From the NCBI GenBank assembly GCA_964558465.1, contig CAZLEF010000047.1, forward strand, positions 1 through 52,024: a stretch of 52,024 nt of DNA, given 5' to 3'. The number at the start of each line of letters is the position of its first letter. The stretch's first letter is position 1. The stretch comes from JACJYC01 sp964558465 (GTDB lineage Bacteria > Bacteroidota > Bacteroidia > Chitinophagales > Saprospiraceae). Positions 44,060-52,024 of the stretch are shown here, piece by piece. The notes below the pieces were generated by a model. It worked only from the letters and a program-made list of their open reading frames with translations. It was not told where the DNA came from and searched no databases. A program made the translations under genes and the position numbers.

Positions 44060-46432
44060 TTAAAACTTGACCATTTTGCGCACCGCTTCAAAAACATCCT
44101 CAGCGTTCGGTTTGGAAAAATAATCGCCGTCTGAGCCGTATGGAGGGCGATGAGCCTTTGCGGTCAGCGTAGCCGGAGGTGCATCCAGCCACCGGTATCC
44201 TTCTTGTGTTTCCAGTACTTGTTGCATCATAAAGGCGGTAGCCCCGCCCGGGACATCTTCATCCAGAAAAAGGATGCGATTGGTTTTTTTCAAGGATTTG
44301 ACGATCCGCCCTTCAATGTCGAATGGCAGCAGGGTTTGTACGTCGATCAACTCAACGGAAATCCCTTTTCTTTTCAGTAACCCGGTCGCTGTTTGCGCAA
44401 CCCGCACGCAGGAACCGTAAGTGACCAATGTGATATCCGACCCGGACTCGAGTATTTCGGGCAGGCCCAGGGGTAGCCGGTATTGACCCAGGTTTTCGGG
44501 CAGGGCTTCTTTCAGCCGGTAACCGTTCAGGCATTCAATGACGATAGCCGGGTCGTCGCTGTGCATCAGGGTATTGTAAAAACCAGCGGCACGGGTCATA
44601 TCCCTTGGAACAACAACGTACATTCCCCTCAGGGTGTTGAGAATCATACCGAGCGGAGAACCTGCGTGCCAGATCCCCTCGAGGCGGTGGCCCCTTGTCC
44701 GGATTATTGCCGGCGCCATTTGGGTTCCTTTCGACCGGTACCGCAGGGTTGCCAGGTCATCCGTCAAGGGCGAAAGCGCATAAACCAGGTAATCCAGGTA
44801 TTGGATTTCAGCGATGGGTTTCCAGCCGCGCATTGCCAGTCCGATCGCCTGACCCACAATGGTCCATTCCCGTATGCCGGTATCAAATATCCGTGTTTTT
44901 CCATATTTTGCCTGGATGCCGGCCAGGCCTTGGTTGACATCGCCGATCTGGCCGACATCCTCTCCGAAAGCGATCAGGCGGCGGTTGGCGGAGAAAGCAT
45001 GGTCAAAAAACCTGTTCAGGATTTCGTAGCCGTTTTTGTACTCGGGGTTGGCCGGGAATATGGGGTCAATAGCCGGTACAGCTAATGCCGGGCGGCCGGA
45101 TTCTGCGTAGAGGTGTGTGTGATAATGGATTTGGGCCTGGTGGTACTCACGGTCGATCCAGGTTTTCAGCCGATCCAGTTCAGGGGCTGCGGGGGGTAAT
45201 TCAAAAGCCATCTGGCGGGCGTTTCTGAGCACTTCGGAAATAACAGGCGTTTGAAGGTCCCGCAGATCCTTTTTAAGCTCCGAAACCGGGCCTGTTTCGT
45301 CCGGTATCCCCTGGTAAATCTCCTGAAGCTCCTTTAACCTGGATAAGGTAGGCTGGTTAAATTTCTTCCATGCGCGGTCCCTGCTTTCTTTAGCGGCATG
45401 GCGGGCCTTGTGGCGGATGGCCTCCAATTCCCCCTCGCCGGCGAAGCCTTCCCGAAGGAGCCAGCTTTTCATTTTTTCCAGGCAATCGGTCTGTTTTTCC
45501 CACTGCAGCCTGGCTGGATTCTTATACCTTTCGTGCGATCCGGATGTAGAATGACCTTGCGGTTGGGTTAATTCATCGATATGAAATAAGACCGGATGAT
45601 GATGATGGCGAACAGCATTCAGTTCTTTTTCGAAAAGTCCGACCAAAGTGAGATAATCCCAGCCTTTTTCACGGATGATCCGGACGCCGGCCTGACCTGG
45701 TTCGGGGTGAAATCCGGAAAGGACGGATGAAATGCTTGCCTTTGTGGTTTGCAACTCCCTGGGGACGGAAATCCCATAGCCGTCATCCCAAACAAAAAAC
45801 GCAAGCGGTACCTGAAGCACGCCGGCGGCGTTCAGCGTTTCCCAGAACACACCCTCTGAAGTACTGGCGTCTCCGATCGTGCAAATAACGAGTTCATGTC
45901 CGGATTGTGAAAACAATGAATTTTCCCCGGTCTCCCGGTATTTTTTAGACGCCAGCGCAAGCCCGAGCGCCCGGGCCATCTGACCGCCGGTGCTGGACAG
46001 GTCGGCGCTGAAATTTACCCTTTCCAGATGAGAGATCCATTCACCATCGGGGTTGATCAAAGGTGTGGCAAAGTGGCTGTTCATTTGCCGGCCGCCGGAG
46101 AAGGGGTCATTCTCCGGATCTGCATAAAGCTGGGCAAAAAAATCTTCAACGGAGCAAAGTTCCAGCGCCAGCATAAGGGTAAGGTCCCGGTAATAACCCG
46201 ATCTGAAGTCGCCGGGTTTTAAAGCCCGGGCCAGGGCAACCTGAGGGACTTCCTTGCCGTCGCCGGTAATGCCAAATTTTGCTTTTCCGGTAAGTACCTC
46301 CCGCCGGGCAAGCAGGCTGGCTTCCCTGCTGAGGCAGCATATTTCAAAATCATTCAGAAATTCTTCAGGACCGGCGGCTGGTTTTTTTTCAGTGTTCCCG
46401 GTTTTGCGGCCGATGACAGCATCTTCACTCAT
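44060..46432 (-). CDS. 2-oxoacid dehydrogenase E1, alpha and beta fused
   Basis: Thiamine-diphosphate enzyme of 790 residues in which the alpha and beta subunits of a branched-chain or related 2-oxoacid dehydrogenase are fused. The alpha half (~1-400) has 'SGYYRDLTLML', 'SSTGGQMARALGLALA' and the ThDP/Mg motif 'IGDASTSEGVFWETLN'. The beta half (~455-790) has 'FGEDVGQIGDVNQGL', 'IFDTGIREWTIVGQAIGLA' and 'VELIDVQTLLPFD'. It oxidatively decarboxylates 2-oxoacids and passes the acyl group to a lipoyl E2, which is not nearby. The pattern fits the 2-oxoisovalerate type, but the substrate is not certain. It is a single-gene unit with its own promoter. Confidence 0.92.
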   Translation of the reverse strand: MSEDAVIGRKTGNTEKKPAAGPEEFLNDFEICCLSREASLLARREVLTGKAKFGITGDGKEVPQVALARALKPGDFRSGYYRDLTLMLALELCSVEDFFAQLYADPENDPFSGGRQMNSHFATPLINPDGEWISHLERVNFSADLSSTGGQMARALGLALASKKYRETGENSLFSQSGHELVICTIGDASTSEGVFWETLNAAGVLQVPLAFFVWDDGYGISVPRELQTTKASISSVLSGFHPEPGQAGVRIIREKGWDYLTLVGLFEKELNAVRHHHHPVLFHIDELTQPQGHSTSGSHERYKNPARLQWEKQTDCLEKMKSWLLREGFAGEGELEAIRHKARHAAKESRDRAWKKFNQPTLSRLKELQEIYQGIPDETGPVSELKKDLRDLQTPVISEVLRNARQMAFELPPAAPELDRLKTWIDREYHQAQIHYHTHLYAESGRPALAVPAIDPIFPANPEYKNGYEILNRFFDHAFSANRRLIAFGEDVGQIGDVNQGLAGIQAKYGKTRIFDTGIREWTIVGQAIGLAMRGWKPIAEIQYLDYLVYALSPLTDDLATLRYRSKGTQMAPAIIRTRGHRLEGIWHAGSPLGMILNTLRGMYVVVPRDMTRAAGFYNTLMHSDDPAIVIECLNGYRLKEALPENLGQYRLPLGLPEILESGSDITLVTYGSCVRVAQTATGLLKRKGISVELIDVQTLLPFDIEGRIVKSLKKTNRILFLDEDVPGGATAFMMQQVLETQEGYRWLDAPPATLTAKAHRPPYGSDGDYFSKPNAEDVFEAVRKMVKF

Positions 46433-46508
46433 CAGGTAAATATTTGGTCAGAGCAATTCGAATTGCCAAAATTCGGAATAAAATTTTGAATACATTCAAA
46501 CTATTTAA

Positions 46509-46516
46509 CAAAGTTA
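46509..46516 (-). promoter_or_regulatory. -7 box of E1 gene
   Basis: Minus strand TAACTTTG, a perfect -7 box, about 77 bases upstream of the E1 ATG. Confidence 0.6.
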
Positions 46517-46661
46517 GATGAAATTTTGTAAAACAGGAGGATTGTCCTTCCGGAACGGTGTTGCCGGGCGTTCGTTGTTACCCAGGACCAAAAAATTCGT
46601 CAGAACAAGATCCTTAACAAGCATTAACGAATCATTAACCCGGGGGAAAAAATATTTAGGC

Positions 46662-46669
46662 TACTTTTG
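46662..46669 (+). promoter_or_regulatory. -7 box of DUF1573 gene
   Basis: TACTTTTG, a perfect -7 box, 34 bases before ATG 46704. Confidence 0.65.
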
Positions 46670-46703
46670 CCATTAAATCGTTAAAACTATAAAATTCACC
46701 GCA

Positions 46704-47165
46704 ATGAAAAAGATTTTTTCTCTTTTTGTAATGCTGGTCGCCTTCGCTTCTTTTGTGGTTGCCCAGACTGACGCCACTACGCCGGTCAAAGTGGGAGGGC
46801 CCAATATGAAGTTCGAATCCCTTGAAGTGGATTACGGCACCATTGACCAGGGCGCAGATCCCATCCGTGTTTTTAAATTCACCAACGTCGGCACTGAACC
46901 CCTGGTCATCAAAAGCGCCAAAGGGAGCTGCGGGTGTACGGTTCCGACCTATCCTAAAGAACCGATCCTTCCCGGAGCATCCAATGAAATCAAAGTCAAA
47001 TACGACACCAACCGCCCAGGGCCGTTCACGAAGCGCGTAACCCTGACCACGAATGTCGGTGAAGAACCCATCGTGCTGACCATTAAAGGGGTTGTCAACA
47101 AAAAAGACGAGCAGGAAGGCCTGCCGTTAAACAAGAGTGGCTTGTTTAATAATAATGGAAATTAA
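46704..47165 (+). CDS. DUF1573 exported protein
   Basis: Protein of 153 residues with a signal peptide (~1-20, ending 'ASFVVAQ'). One Ig-like DUF1573 domain (~36-130) shows the family block 'FKFTNVGTEPLVIKSAKGSCGCTVPTYPKEPI', with the paired Cys of 'SCGCT', and 'TNVGEEPIVLTIKG'. Members are periplasmic or surface proteins of unknown role and often highly expressed in Bacteroidota. The C-terminus is a short Asn-rich tail. The gene is a monocistron with a clear promoter and a very strong terminator, which suggests high expression. Confidence 0.92.
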   Translation: MKKIFSLFVMLVAFASFVVAQTDATTPVKVGGPNMKFESLEVDYGTIDQGADPIRVFKFTNVGTEPLVIKSAKGSCGCTVPTYPKEPILPGASNEIKVKYDTNRPGPFTKRVTLTTNVGEEPIVLTIKGVVNKKDEQEGLPLNKSGLFNNNGN

Positions 47166-47192
47166 TAATTCGCTGATCAACAAGTGATTAGC

Positions 47193-47237
47193 GCCAACAA
47201 AAAAGGCCGGCACATTGTGCCGGCCTTTTTTGTTGGC
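47193..47237. terminator. Strong bidirectional terminator after DUF1573 gene
   Basis: A perfect 21-bp stem (47193-47213 with 47217-47237) closes on a 3-nt loop. The core is AAAAAAGGCCGGCAC / GTGCCGGCCTTTTTT, so either strand presents a GC-rich stem followed by T6. Confidence 0.92.
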
Positions 47238-47245
47238 ATAAAAAA

Positions 47246-47268
47246 CCCTTGCTTCAGGGAAGCAAGGG
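47246..47268 (-). terminator. Second hairpin, terminator form on minus strand
   Basis: CCCTTGCTT (47246-47254) pairs with AAGCAAGGG (47260-47268) around five bases. On the minus strand it is followed by T6, the form of an intrinsic terminator, yet no minus-strand gene is seen to its right for the next 3.2 kb. It may end an unannotated small transcript. Confidence 0.6.
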
Positions 47269-47695
47269 CCTCTAACCCAAACAAATAAACACAAAAACTA
47301 CTTTTAGATACACAATATTACGGCAATTATTTTAATGATACAATTATTTCTCCTTAAAAAAATAACAAAAAACAAAACAATCAATTAATTATTTGATAAT
47401 CAGAAGTATAGGATGTAATATTTTTTCAATATGGCAAATTGGCTTTTGAAAAGAGATTGTTATTCCAGTTACAAGAGGGGGTGATCCGAAAATTTAAAAA
47501 AAATCTTGATATGTGACATAAAAATTTAATAAATTTATCTATATTATATTGAAATAGAATAAGATAAGTTAAAAAAATGTGACAACAAATAATTGTTCAA
47601 TTGTTGCTTTCCAGCCTGATTTTTCCAGTAAAAGGATTTTCGGTAATATCGTTTCCTTTTTATACATTTAGGCCATCATAGAAAATCTGCTCCTC
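47269..47695. other. AT-rich gene-free region
   Basis: These 427 bases have no open frame of note and are much richer in A+T than the rest of the window, with many A- and T-runs. On the plus strand only TACTTTTA (47299-47306) and TACATTTA (47663-47670) come close to the -7 consensus. The latter is the likely promoter of the acylase gene. Confidence 0.6.
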
Positions 47696-50125
47696 ATGAA
47701 ATGGATGCAACTTGCAAGTTCTCTGGCTGTTACCTGTATATTGATCTATTTGCTTTCATCGAATCATCCGTTCGGGGTGCAACTTCCCCCGGTCGGCAGA
47801 TTCTTCAGCCCTTTTTCAGGTTTCTGGCAAAACGCTGAAAACAAAGAGGTCTATTCGGACCAGGTTTTGACCCTGCCCGGGTTGGAATCACCGGTTGAGG
47901 TTGTTTTTGACGAACGGCTTGTTCCGCATATTTTTGCAAAGAATCCTGTGGATGCAGCTTATGTACAGGGTTTTTTGCATGCCAGGTTCCGGCTTTGGCA
48001 GATGGACATCTCCACCAGGGCCGCAGGCGGATTTTTGTCGGAAATAGTTGGAGAGGCAGGATTGAGAAATGACAAGGAACAACGGCGTAAAGGCATGGTG
48101 TTTGCAGCAGAGCGAACGGTTGAAAAATGGCGAAATTCGGAACAGGACTGGCCCTTTATCCAGGCTTACGCCGATGGTGTGAATGCATGGATCGAACAAC
48201 TGGCCCCCAAGGATTATCCTTTGGAATTCAAGTTGCTGAATTACAAGCCGGAAAAATGGACCCCGCTGAAATCCGCCCTCTTTTTCAAAAAAATGGCGGA
48301 AACGCTTTGCGGTCGCAGTGATGATGTGGAAGCAACCCTGACCTTTAACAGGATCGGTCGTGAATCGTTTGAATTTTTATTCCCGGAGCACAATCCCCGG
48401 CAATCCCCGGTCATCCCTGCAGGAACTCCCTGGGATTTTGAACCGCTGCCGGTTCCGCCCCTGCCCGAAAAACAATCCATGATTGGCGGCCTCGACCCGG
48501 GTTTTCGCCCCCAACAGCCCCTGCCTTTTATGGGCAGCAATAACTGGGCCCTTTCCGGGACCAAAACCCAGTCGGGTTTTCCCATTTTATGCAGCGATCC
48601 GCATTTGCAACTGACCCTTCCTTCGGTTTGGTTTGAGATCCAGTTGCATACCCCCGACTGGAATGCCTATGGGGTCTCTTTTCCAGGCCTTCCCGGCATC
48701 CCGATTGGTTTCAACGAACATATTGCATGGGCAGAAACCAATGTCGAACAGGATGTGCTGGATTGGTATGCCATCACCTGGGTCAATGAAGATAAAACCC
48801 GTTATCTCGTAGACGACCAGCCGCTTGAGGTAGAAATCAGGGAGGAAACCATTTTTGTCCGGGATAAAGACCCGGTGATTGAACGGGTCAAATACACCAT
48901 TTGGGGCCCTGTCGTAAAGGAAAACCTGGAGGAACCCCACGTCGATCTTGCGATGAAGTGGATCGCCCATGACCCGCCTTCCGATGGGCCTTTTTATGAT
49001 GTCGGGGCGTTTTTGCATCTGATGAAGGCCCAAAATTATTCGGATTACTCCCGCGCACTGGAACAGTACAGCAACCCTGCCCAAAATTTCGCATTTGCCG
49101 CCCGGGATGGCGACATTGCCCTCCGGGTGAACGGCCGCCTTCCGCTGCGACGGCAGGGTCAGGGCAAGTTTGTCCAGGACGGCAGCACCCTGGGCGCCCA
49201 ATGGCCGGGTTTCATTCCGATGGCTCATATCCCGCAAATCAAAAACCCGGAACGGGGCTATGTTGCTTCTTCTAATCAGGCATCGACCGCCCCGGATTAC
49301 CCGTATTACTATTTCGGCTACTTTGATGATTATCGCGGCAGATACATCAACAGCGTGCTCGATGCCCAAAAAAAGTTTTCGGCCCGGGAAATGGCAACCC
49401 TTCAAAACGACAACTACAGCCTGAAAGCAGGGGAGGGGCTGCCAAAACTGATTGCGCTCCTTGACGTTTCAGGGCTGGACGACCGGGGAAAAAACGTGCT
49501 GGACACCCTGAAGGCCTGGAATTACCGCTTTAATGCCGGGGCGAAAGCGCCCATCGCCTTTGAGGAGTGGTTTGAAAGAGCCGGAAAGTTAACTTTTGAC
49601 GAACTGGCAGAAGACGGCAGTGAGCCGCCTTTGTACCCGGAAGACTGGCGGTTCCTGGAATTGCTGGAAAACCATCCCAATGATTCTATCTTCGATCTTA
49701 GATCAACTCCGGAGCAGGAGAATGCAGGCGGAATGGTAACCCGCGCATTCCGGGAAATGGTGGAAGAATTAGGGGATCAATGGGCGGACCCTGCTTATAC
49801 GTGGGCGGCTTACAAATCAACAGAAATCCGGCATCTGGCCAACCTCCCCGGTATGGGCTCAGGCCGGCTTGCGGTGGGCGGTTATGGTGATGCGCCCAAT
49901 GCCATATCCCGGACGGCAGGTCCTTCCTGGCGGATGATCGTCGAGTTGGGGCCTGAGATCCGGGGACAGGGCATTTATCCCGGTGGGCAGTCGGGTAATC
50001 CCGGCAGCAGTTATTACGACAATATGATCGGGAAGTGGTCAAAGGGAGAATACCAGGAATTGTTTTTCATGAAGTCGGCCGATGACCGCAGGAAGCCTGT
50101 TTTGTTCACGATGAAATTCGAATAA
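47696..50125 (+). CDS. Penicillin acylase-family N-terminal-nucleophile hydrolase
   Basis: Exported protein of 809 residues with an N-terminal hydrophobic signal or anchor (~4-21). The alpha region has 'VPHIFAKNPVDAAYVQGFLHARFRLWQMD' (split here: 'VPHIFAKNPVDAAYVQGF' and 'ARFRLWQMD'). Self-cleavage is expected before Ser281 in 'MGSNNWALSGTKT', which becomes the catalytic N-terminal Ser of the beta chain. The conserved 'FNEHIAWAETNVEQD' and 'SSNQAS' (with the catalytic Asn) follow. The family cleaves amides such as acyl-homoserine lactones and acylated amino acids; the substrate here is not known. The next gene starts two bases after its stop, so they are co-translated. Confidence 0.92.
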   Translation: MKWMQLASSLAVTCILIYLLSSNHPFGVQLPPVGRFFSPFSGFWQNAENKEVYSDQVLTLPGLESPVEVVFDERLVPHIFAKNPVDAAYVQGFLHARFRLWQMDISTRAAGGFLSEIVGEAGLRNDKEQRRKGMVFAAERTVEKWRNSEQDWPFIQAYADGVNAWIEQLAPKDYPLEFKLLNYKPEKWTPLKSALFFKKMAETLCGRSDDVEATLTFNRIGRESFEFLFPEHNPRQSPVIPAGTPWDFEPLPVPPLPEKQSMIGGLDPGFRPQQPLPFMGSNNWALSGTKTQSGFPILCSDPHLQLTLPSVWFEIQLHTPDWNAYGVSFPGLPGIPIGFNEHIAWAETNVEQDVLDWYAITWVNEDKTRYLVDDQPLEVEIREETIFVRDKDPVIERVKYTIWGPVVKENLEEPHVDLAMKWIAHDPPSDGPFYDVGAFLHLMKAQNYSDYSRALEQYSNPAQNFAFAARDGDIALRVNGRLPLRRQGQGKFVQDGSTLGAQWPGFIPMAHIPQIKNPERGYVASSNQASTAPDYPYYYFGYFDDYRGRYINSVLDAQKKFSAREMATLQNDNYSLKAGEGLPKLIALLDVSGLDDRGKNVLDTLKAWNYRFNAGAKAPIAFEEWFERAGKLTFDELAEDGSEPPLYPEDWRFLELLENHPNDSIFDLRSTPEQENAGGMVTRAFREMVEELGDQWADPAYTWAAYKSTEIRHLANLPGMGSGRLAVGGYGDAPNAISRTAGPSWRMIVELGPEIRGQGIYPGGQSGNPGSSYYDNMIGKWSKGEYQELFFMKSADDRRKPVLFTMKFE

Positions 50126-50127
50126 TC

Positions 50128-50475
50128 ATGCGGCGTTTATTGATTTTGGCATTGACCGTGGCGGGGATTGGCCTTGCCCTGAGCTTTGTTTTGCCCTGGT
50201 GGATTCTGGCGCCGCTGGGCGCTGTTTCAGGCTGGGCGCTCAAAACATCGCCCGGTGTGGCCTGGGCGGGCGGTTTCCTGGGCGGCGCCATCCTGTGGGG
50301 GGGAATGGCTTTGTACCTCGACTCCGGGAATGAAGGGATACTTTCCGGCCGGATGGCTGCCATGGCGGAGGCAGAAAGCCCATACGTCCTGATCTTTGTT
50401 ACGGCAGTGATCGGCGCCCTGCTGGCTTCCTTCGGTTCGCTGACGGGGAGCCTCGCGAGGCAAATGATCCGTTAA
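50128..50475 (+). CDS. Small membrane protein, unknown function
   Basis: Protein of 115 residues with four hydrophobic stretches (~4-20, 22-38, 44-65, 87-108), Gly- and Ala-rich, no recognised domain. The spacing of two bases after the penicillin acylase stop implies translational coupling, so it may anchor, insert or protect that enzyme. It is followed by a convergent terminator. Confidence 0.7.
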   Translation: MRRLLILALTVAGIGLALSFVLPWWILAPLGAVSGWALKTSPGVAWAGGFLGGAILWGGMALYLDSGNEGILSGRMAAMAEAESPYVLIFVTAVIGALLASFGSLTGSLARQMIR

Positions 50476-50496
50476 TGCATCTTTCCTGAAAAAGAA

Positions 50497-50521
50497 AAGC
50501 GGAACTTAAAAAGCCCCGCTT
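50497..50521. terminator. Weak convergent terminator
   Basis: AAGCGG (50497-50502) pairs with CCGCTT (50516-50521). On the minus strand, after leuB, the stem is followed by TTCTTTTTC. It lies between two converging genes. Confidence 0.5.
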
Positions 50522-50561
50522 CCCAAAATCACTCAAATCGTTTATTCTTGGTTGCAGCGTA

Positions 50562-51680
50562 TCAGATGATGGTTGAAACGCCGTCTTTGATTCTTCCTTC
50601 GTGCAGATAAAGTGATTCCGGTTCTGCCACCATATGAGCGATGGCGTCACCAATTTGTGTGCAGCCATAAACGACCGCCGGCGAAAGTTCCGGCGTACCG
50701 ATACCCCCTTCGAGCAACTGCTGAACCGCGAGCCTGACCAGGCGCGCCTCCTCCGTCATTCCAAAACTTTCGACCATCATGGCAGCGGATAAAATAGCCG
50801 CGATCGGATTGGCGATGTCCTTTCCGGCCGCCTGTGGATACGAACCATGGATGGGCTCAAACAAGGAAGTGTGCACTCCGATGGAGGCAGAAGGCAGCAA
50901 TCCCATGGATCCCGCGATCACGCTGGCTTCGTCCGACAGGATATCTCCGAACATGTTTTCAGTCAATACCACATCAAATTGCTTGGGATATTGGATGAGT
51001 TGCATGGCGGCATTGTCCACAAACATCATTTCCAGTTCAATATCCGGATAACCGGACGCAATCTGCCGGGTAATGTCCCTCCATAAGCGGGAGGTTTCCA
51101 GAACATTGGCTTTATCTACCAGGGTTACCTTTTTCCGGCGACCTTTGGCGTATTCAAAGGCGAGATGGGCGATGCGTTCAATTTCGGGTTTGGTGTAAAG
51201 ACATACATCATACGCCTGGCTGTTGTCGGGTTGCCGGGCTTTGTCGCCGAAATAAATTCCGCCGGTCAGTTCCCGGAGGATAATAAAATCTACACCGTCC
51301 ACTTTTTCTTCCTTCAGCGGAGAAAGCCTCAGGAGGGAAGGATAGGTTTTGACAGGCCGGATGTTGGCGTACAACTGGAGGCCTTTCCTCAACCGCAGCA
51401 AACCTTGTTCCGGTCTTACTTTGGCATTGGGGTCATTGTCGTACTTCGGGTCGCCGATCGCGCCAAACAAAACCGCATCGGCAGCCATACAGGTGCTGAG
51501 GGTGATCTCCGGCAGCGGGTCGCCGGTCCGGTCAATAGCGACGGCGCCCACATCGGCAAAACAATATTCGAAGTGATGGTTGAACCGGGAGGCCAGCGCA
51601 TCCAGCACCTTGATGGCTTGCCAGGTCACTTCAGGCCCGATGCCATCCCCCGGCAATACGGCTATTTTTTTCTTTTCCAT
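50562..51680 (-). CDS. leuB: 3-isopropylmalate dehydrogenase
   Basis: Cytoplasmic NAD-dependent enzyme of 372 residues, third step of leucine synthesis. 'IAVLPGDGIGPEV' opens the protein, the substrate-binding Arg are in 'RPEQGLLRLRKGLQLYANIRP'-type block (~residues 90-110), and the signature 'NMFGDILSDEASVIAGSMG' lies near 245. 'GSYPQAAGKDIANPIA' follows. ATG 51680 is 11 bases after the leuD stop; a TTG at 51695 would instead overlap the stop (TTGA) and cannot be excluded. It is the last gene of a leu operon that enters from the right. Confidence 0.95.
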   Translation of the reverse strand: MEKKKIAVLPGDGIGPEVTWQAIKVLDALASRFNHHFEYCFADVGAVAIDRTGDPLPEITLSTCMAADAVLFGAIGDPKYDNDPNAKVRPEQGLLRLRKGLQLYANIRPVKTYPSLLRLSPLKEEKVDGVDFIILRELTGGIYFGDKARQPDNSQAYDVCLYTKPEIERIAHLAFEYAKGRRKKVTLVDKANVLETSRLWRDITRQIASGYPDIELEMMFVDNAAMQLIQYPKQFDVVLTENMFGDILSDEASVIAGSMGLLPSASIGVHTSLFEPIHGSYPQAAGKDIANPIAAILSAAMMVESFGMTEEARLVRLAVQQLLEGGIGTPELSPAVVYGCTQIGDAIAHMVAEPESLYLHEGRIKDGVSTII

Positions 51681-51691
51681 GGGAATTGTTT

Positions 51692-52024
51692 TCAACTGAC
51701 AACGGCGCGTTCGCGCTCAAATTGTTCGATTTTGTCTTTCAGGCTCAATAAATAATCCAGGTCGTCGTACCCGTTCAGCAAGCAGGTTTTTTTGTAGGGA
51801 TCGATATCGAATGCGACTTTTTTACCACTTCCCGGGAGTGTAAGGGTCTGGGAAGCCAGGTCGATTTCAAACTGGCAATTGGGGTCGCTTTCAATAGCGG
51901 AAAAGATCTCATCCAGAATAGCGGGTGAAACAACCAGCGGCAAAAGGCCGTTGTTCAATGCGTTTCCCTTGAAAATATCGGCAAAAAAACTGCTGATGAC
52001 CACCTGAAAACCATAATCGTACAA
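51692..52024 (-). CDS. leuD: 3-isopropylmalate dehydratase small subunit, partial
   Basis: The C-terminal 111 codons or so of LeuD; the N-terminal ~90 residues lie beyond the right edge. The swivel-domain block 'GFQVVISSFFADIFKGNALN' with 'NGLLPLVV' is diagnostic of the family. LeuD pairs with LeuC to isomerise 2- to 3-isopropylmalate. It is immediately upstream of leuB, the usual leuCD-leuB order in Bacteroidota. Confidence 0.93.
   Translation of the reverse strand: MYDYGFQVVISSFFADIFKGNALNNGLLPLVVSPAILDEIFSAIESDPNCQFEIDLASQTLTLPGSGKKVAFDIDPYKKTCLLNGYDDLDYLLSLKDKIEQFERERAVVS

Overview
The window comes from a bacterium of the phylum Bacteroidota, most likely a Saprospiria-type marine or sludge organism. 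Three large secreted proteins end in the type B C-terminal domain used by the type IX secretion system (T9SS, the 'gliding motility-associated C-terminal' domain). There is a GLPGLI/outer-membrane beta-barrel pair. Start codons mostly lack a Shine-Dalgarno sequence. Eleven promoters carry a perfect Bacteroidota -7 box (TAnnTTTG). The lineage below phylum is inference. I see no phage, insertion sequence, CRISPR array or plasmid function; this is chromosomal core and accessory DNA.

Layout, left to right. 1-4.7 kb: ArsC/Spx-like protein, serine hydrolase, an ECF sigma factor translationally coupled to an unknown protein, and a nucleoside phosphorylase. 4.8-10.7 kb: a divergent signalling locus, with an outer-membrane barrel and GLPGLI protein on one strand and a histidine kinase and OmpR-type regulator on the other, separated by a short region with phased AAGGTTAAT repeats. 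10.9-18.2 kb: two T9SS cargo proteins (one IgGFc-binding-like, one lectin-like) flanking a phosphoglucosamine mutase and a class V aminotransferase. 18.4-23.6 kb: a methionine/SAM-cycle and redox cluster (1-Cys peroxiredoxin, metX behind a SAM riboswitch, an OsmC protein, metZ, ahcY). 23.8-32.8 kb: proC, a DUF962 protein, an aldose epimerase, then gcvP with a DUF6702-like protein and a large PVC-type cytochrome c lipoprotein. 32.8-36.7 kb: a lipid-related group (steroid-5-alpha-reductase-like enzyme, sterol-desaturase/alkylglycerol-monooxygenase-like enzyme, UbiB/ABC1 kinase). 36.8-43.8 kb: a 2321-residue T9SS adhesin with 15 tandem repeats. 43.9-52 kb: initiator tRNA, fused 2-oxoacid dehydrogenase E1, DUF1573 protein, penicillin acylase with a small membrane protein, and leuB/leuD running off the right edge.

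The most unusual layer is between the genes. Several intergenic gaps are filled by short-period 'word' arrays (AATCGATT/AATCAAC type, GAGGAACT type, CAGTTGG/TTGTGG type), some combined with GC-rich palindromes. Two of them share a 40-base core that is 39/40 identical in opposite orientation 4 kb apart, so these are dispersed modular elements and not just local low complexity.
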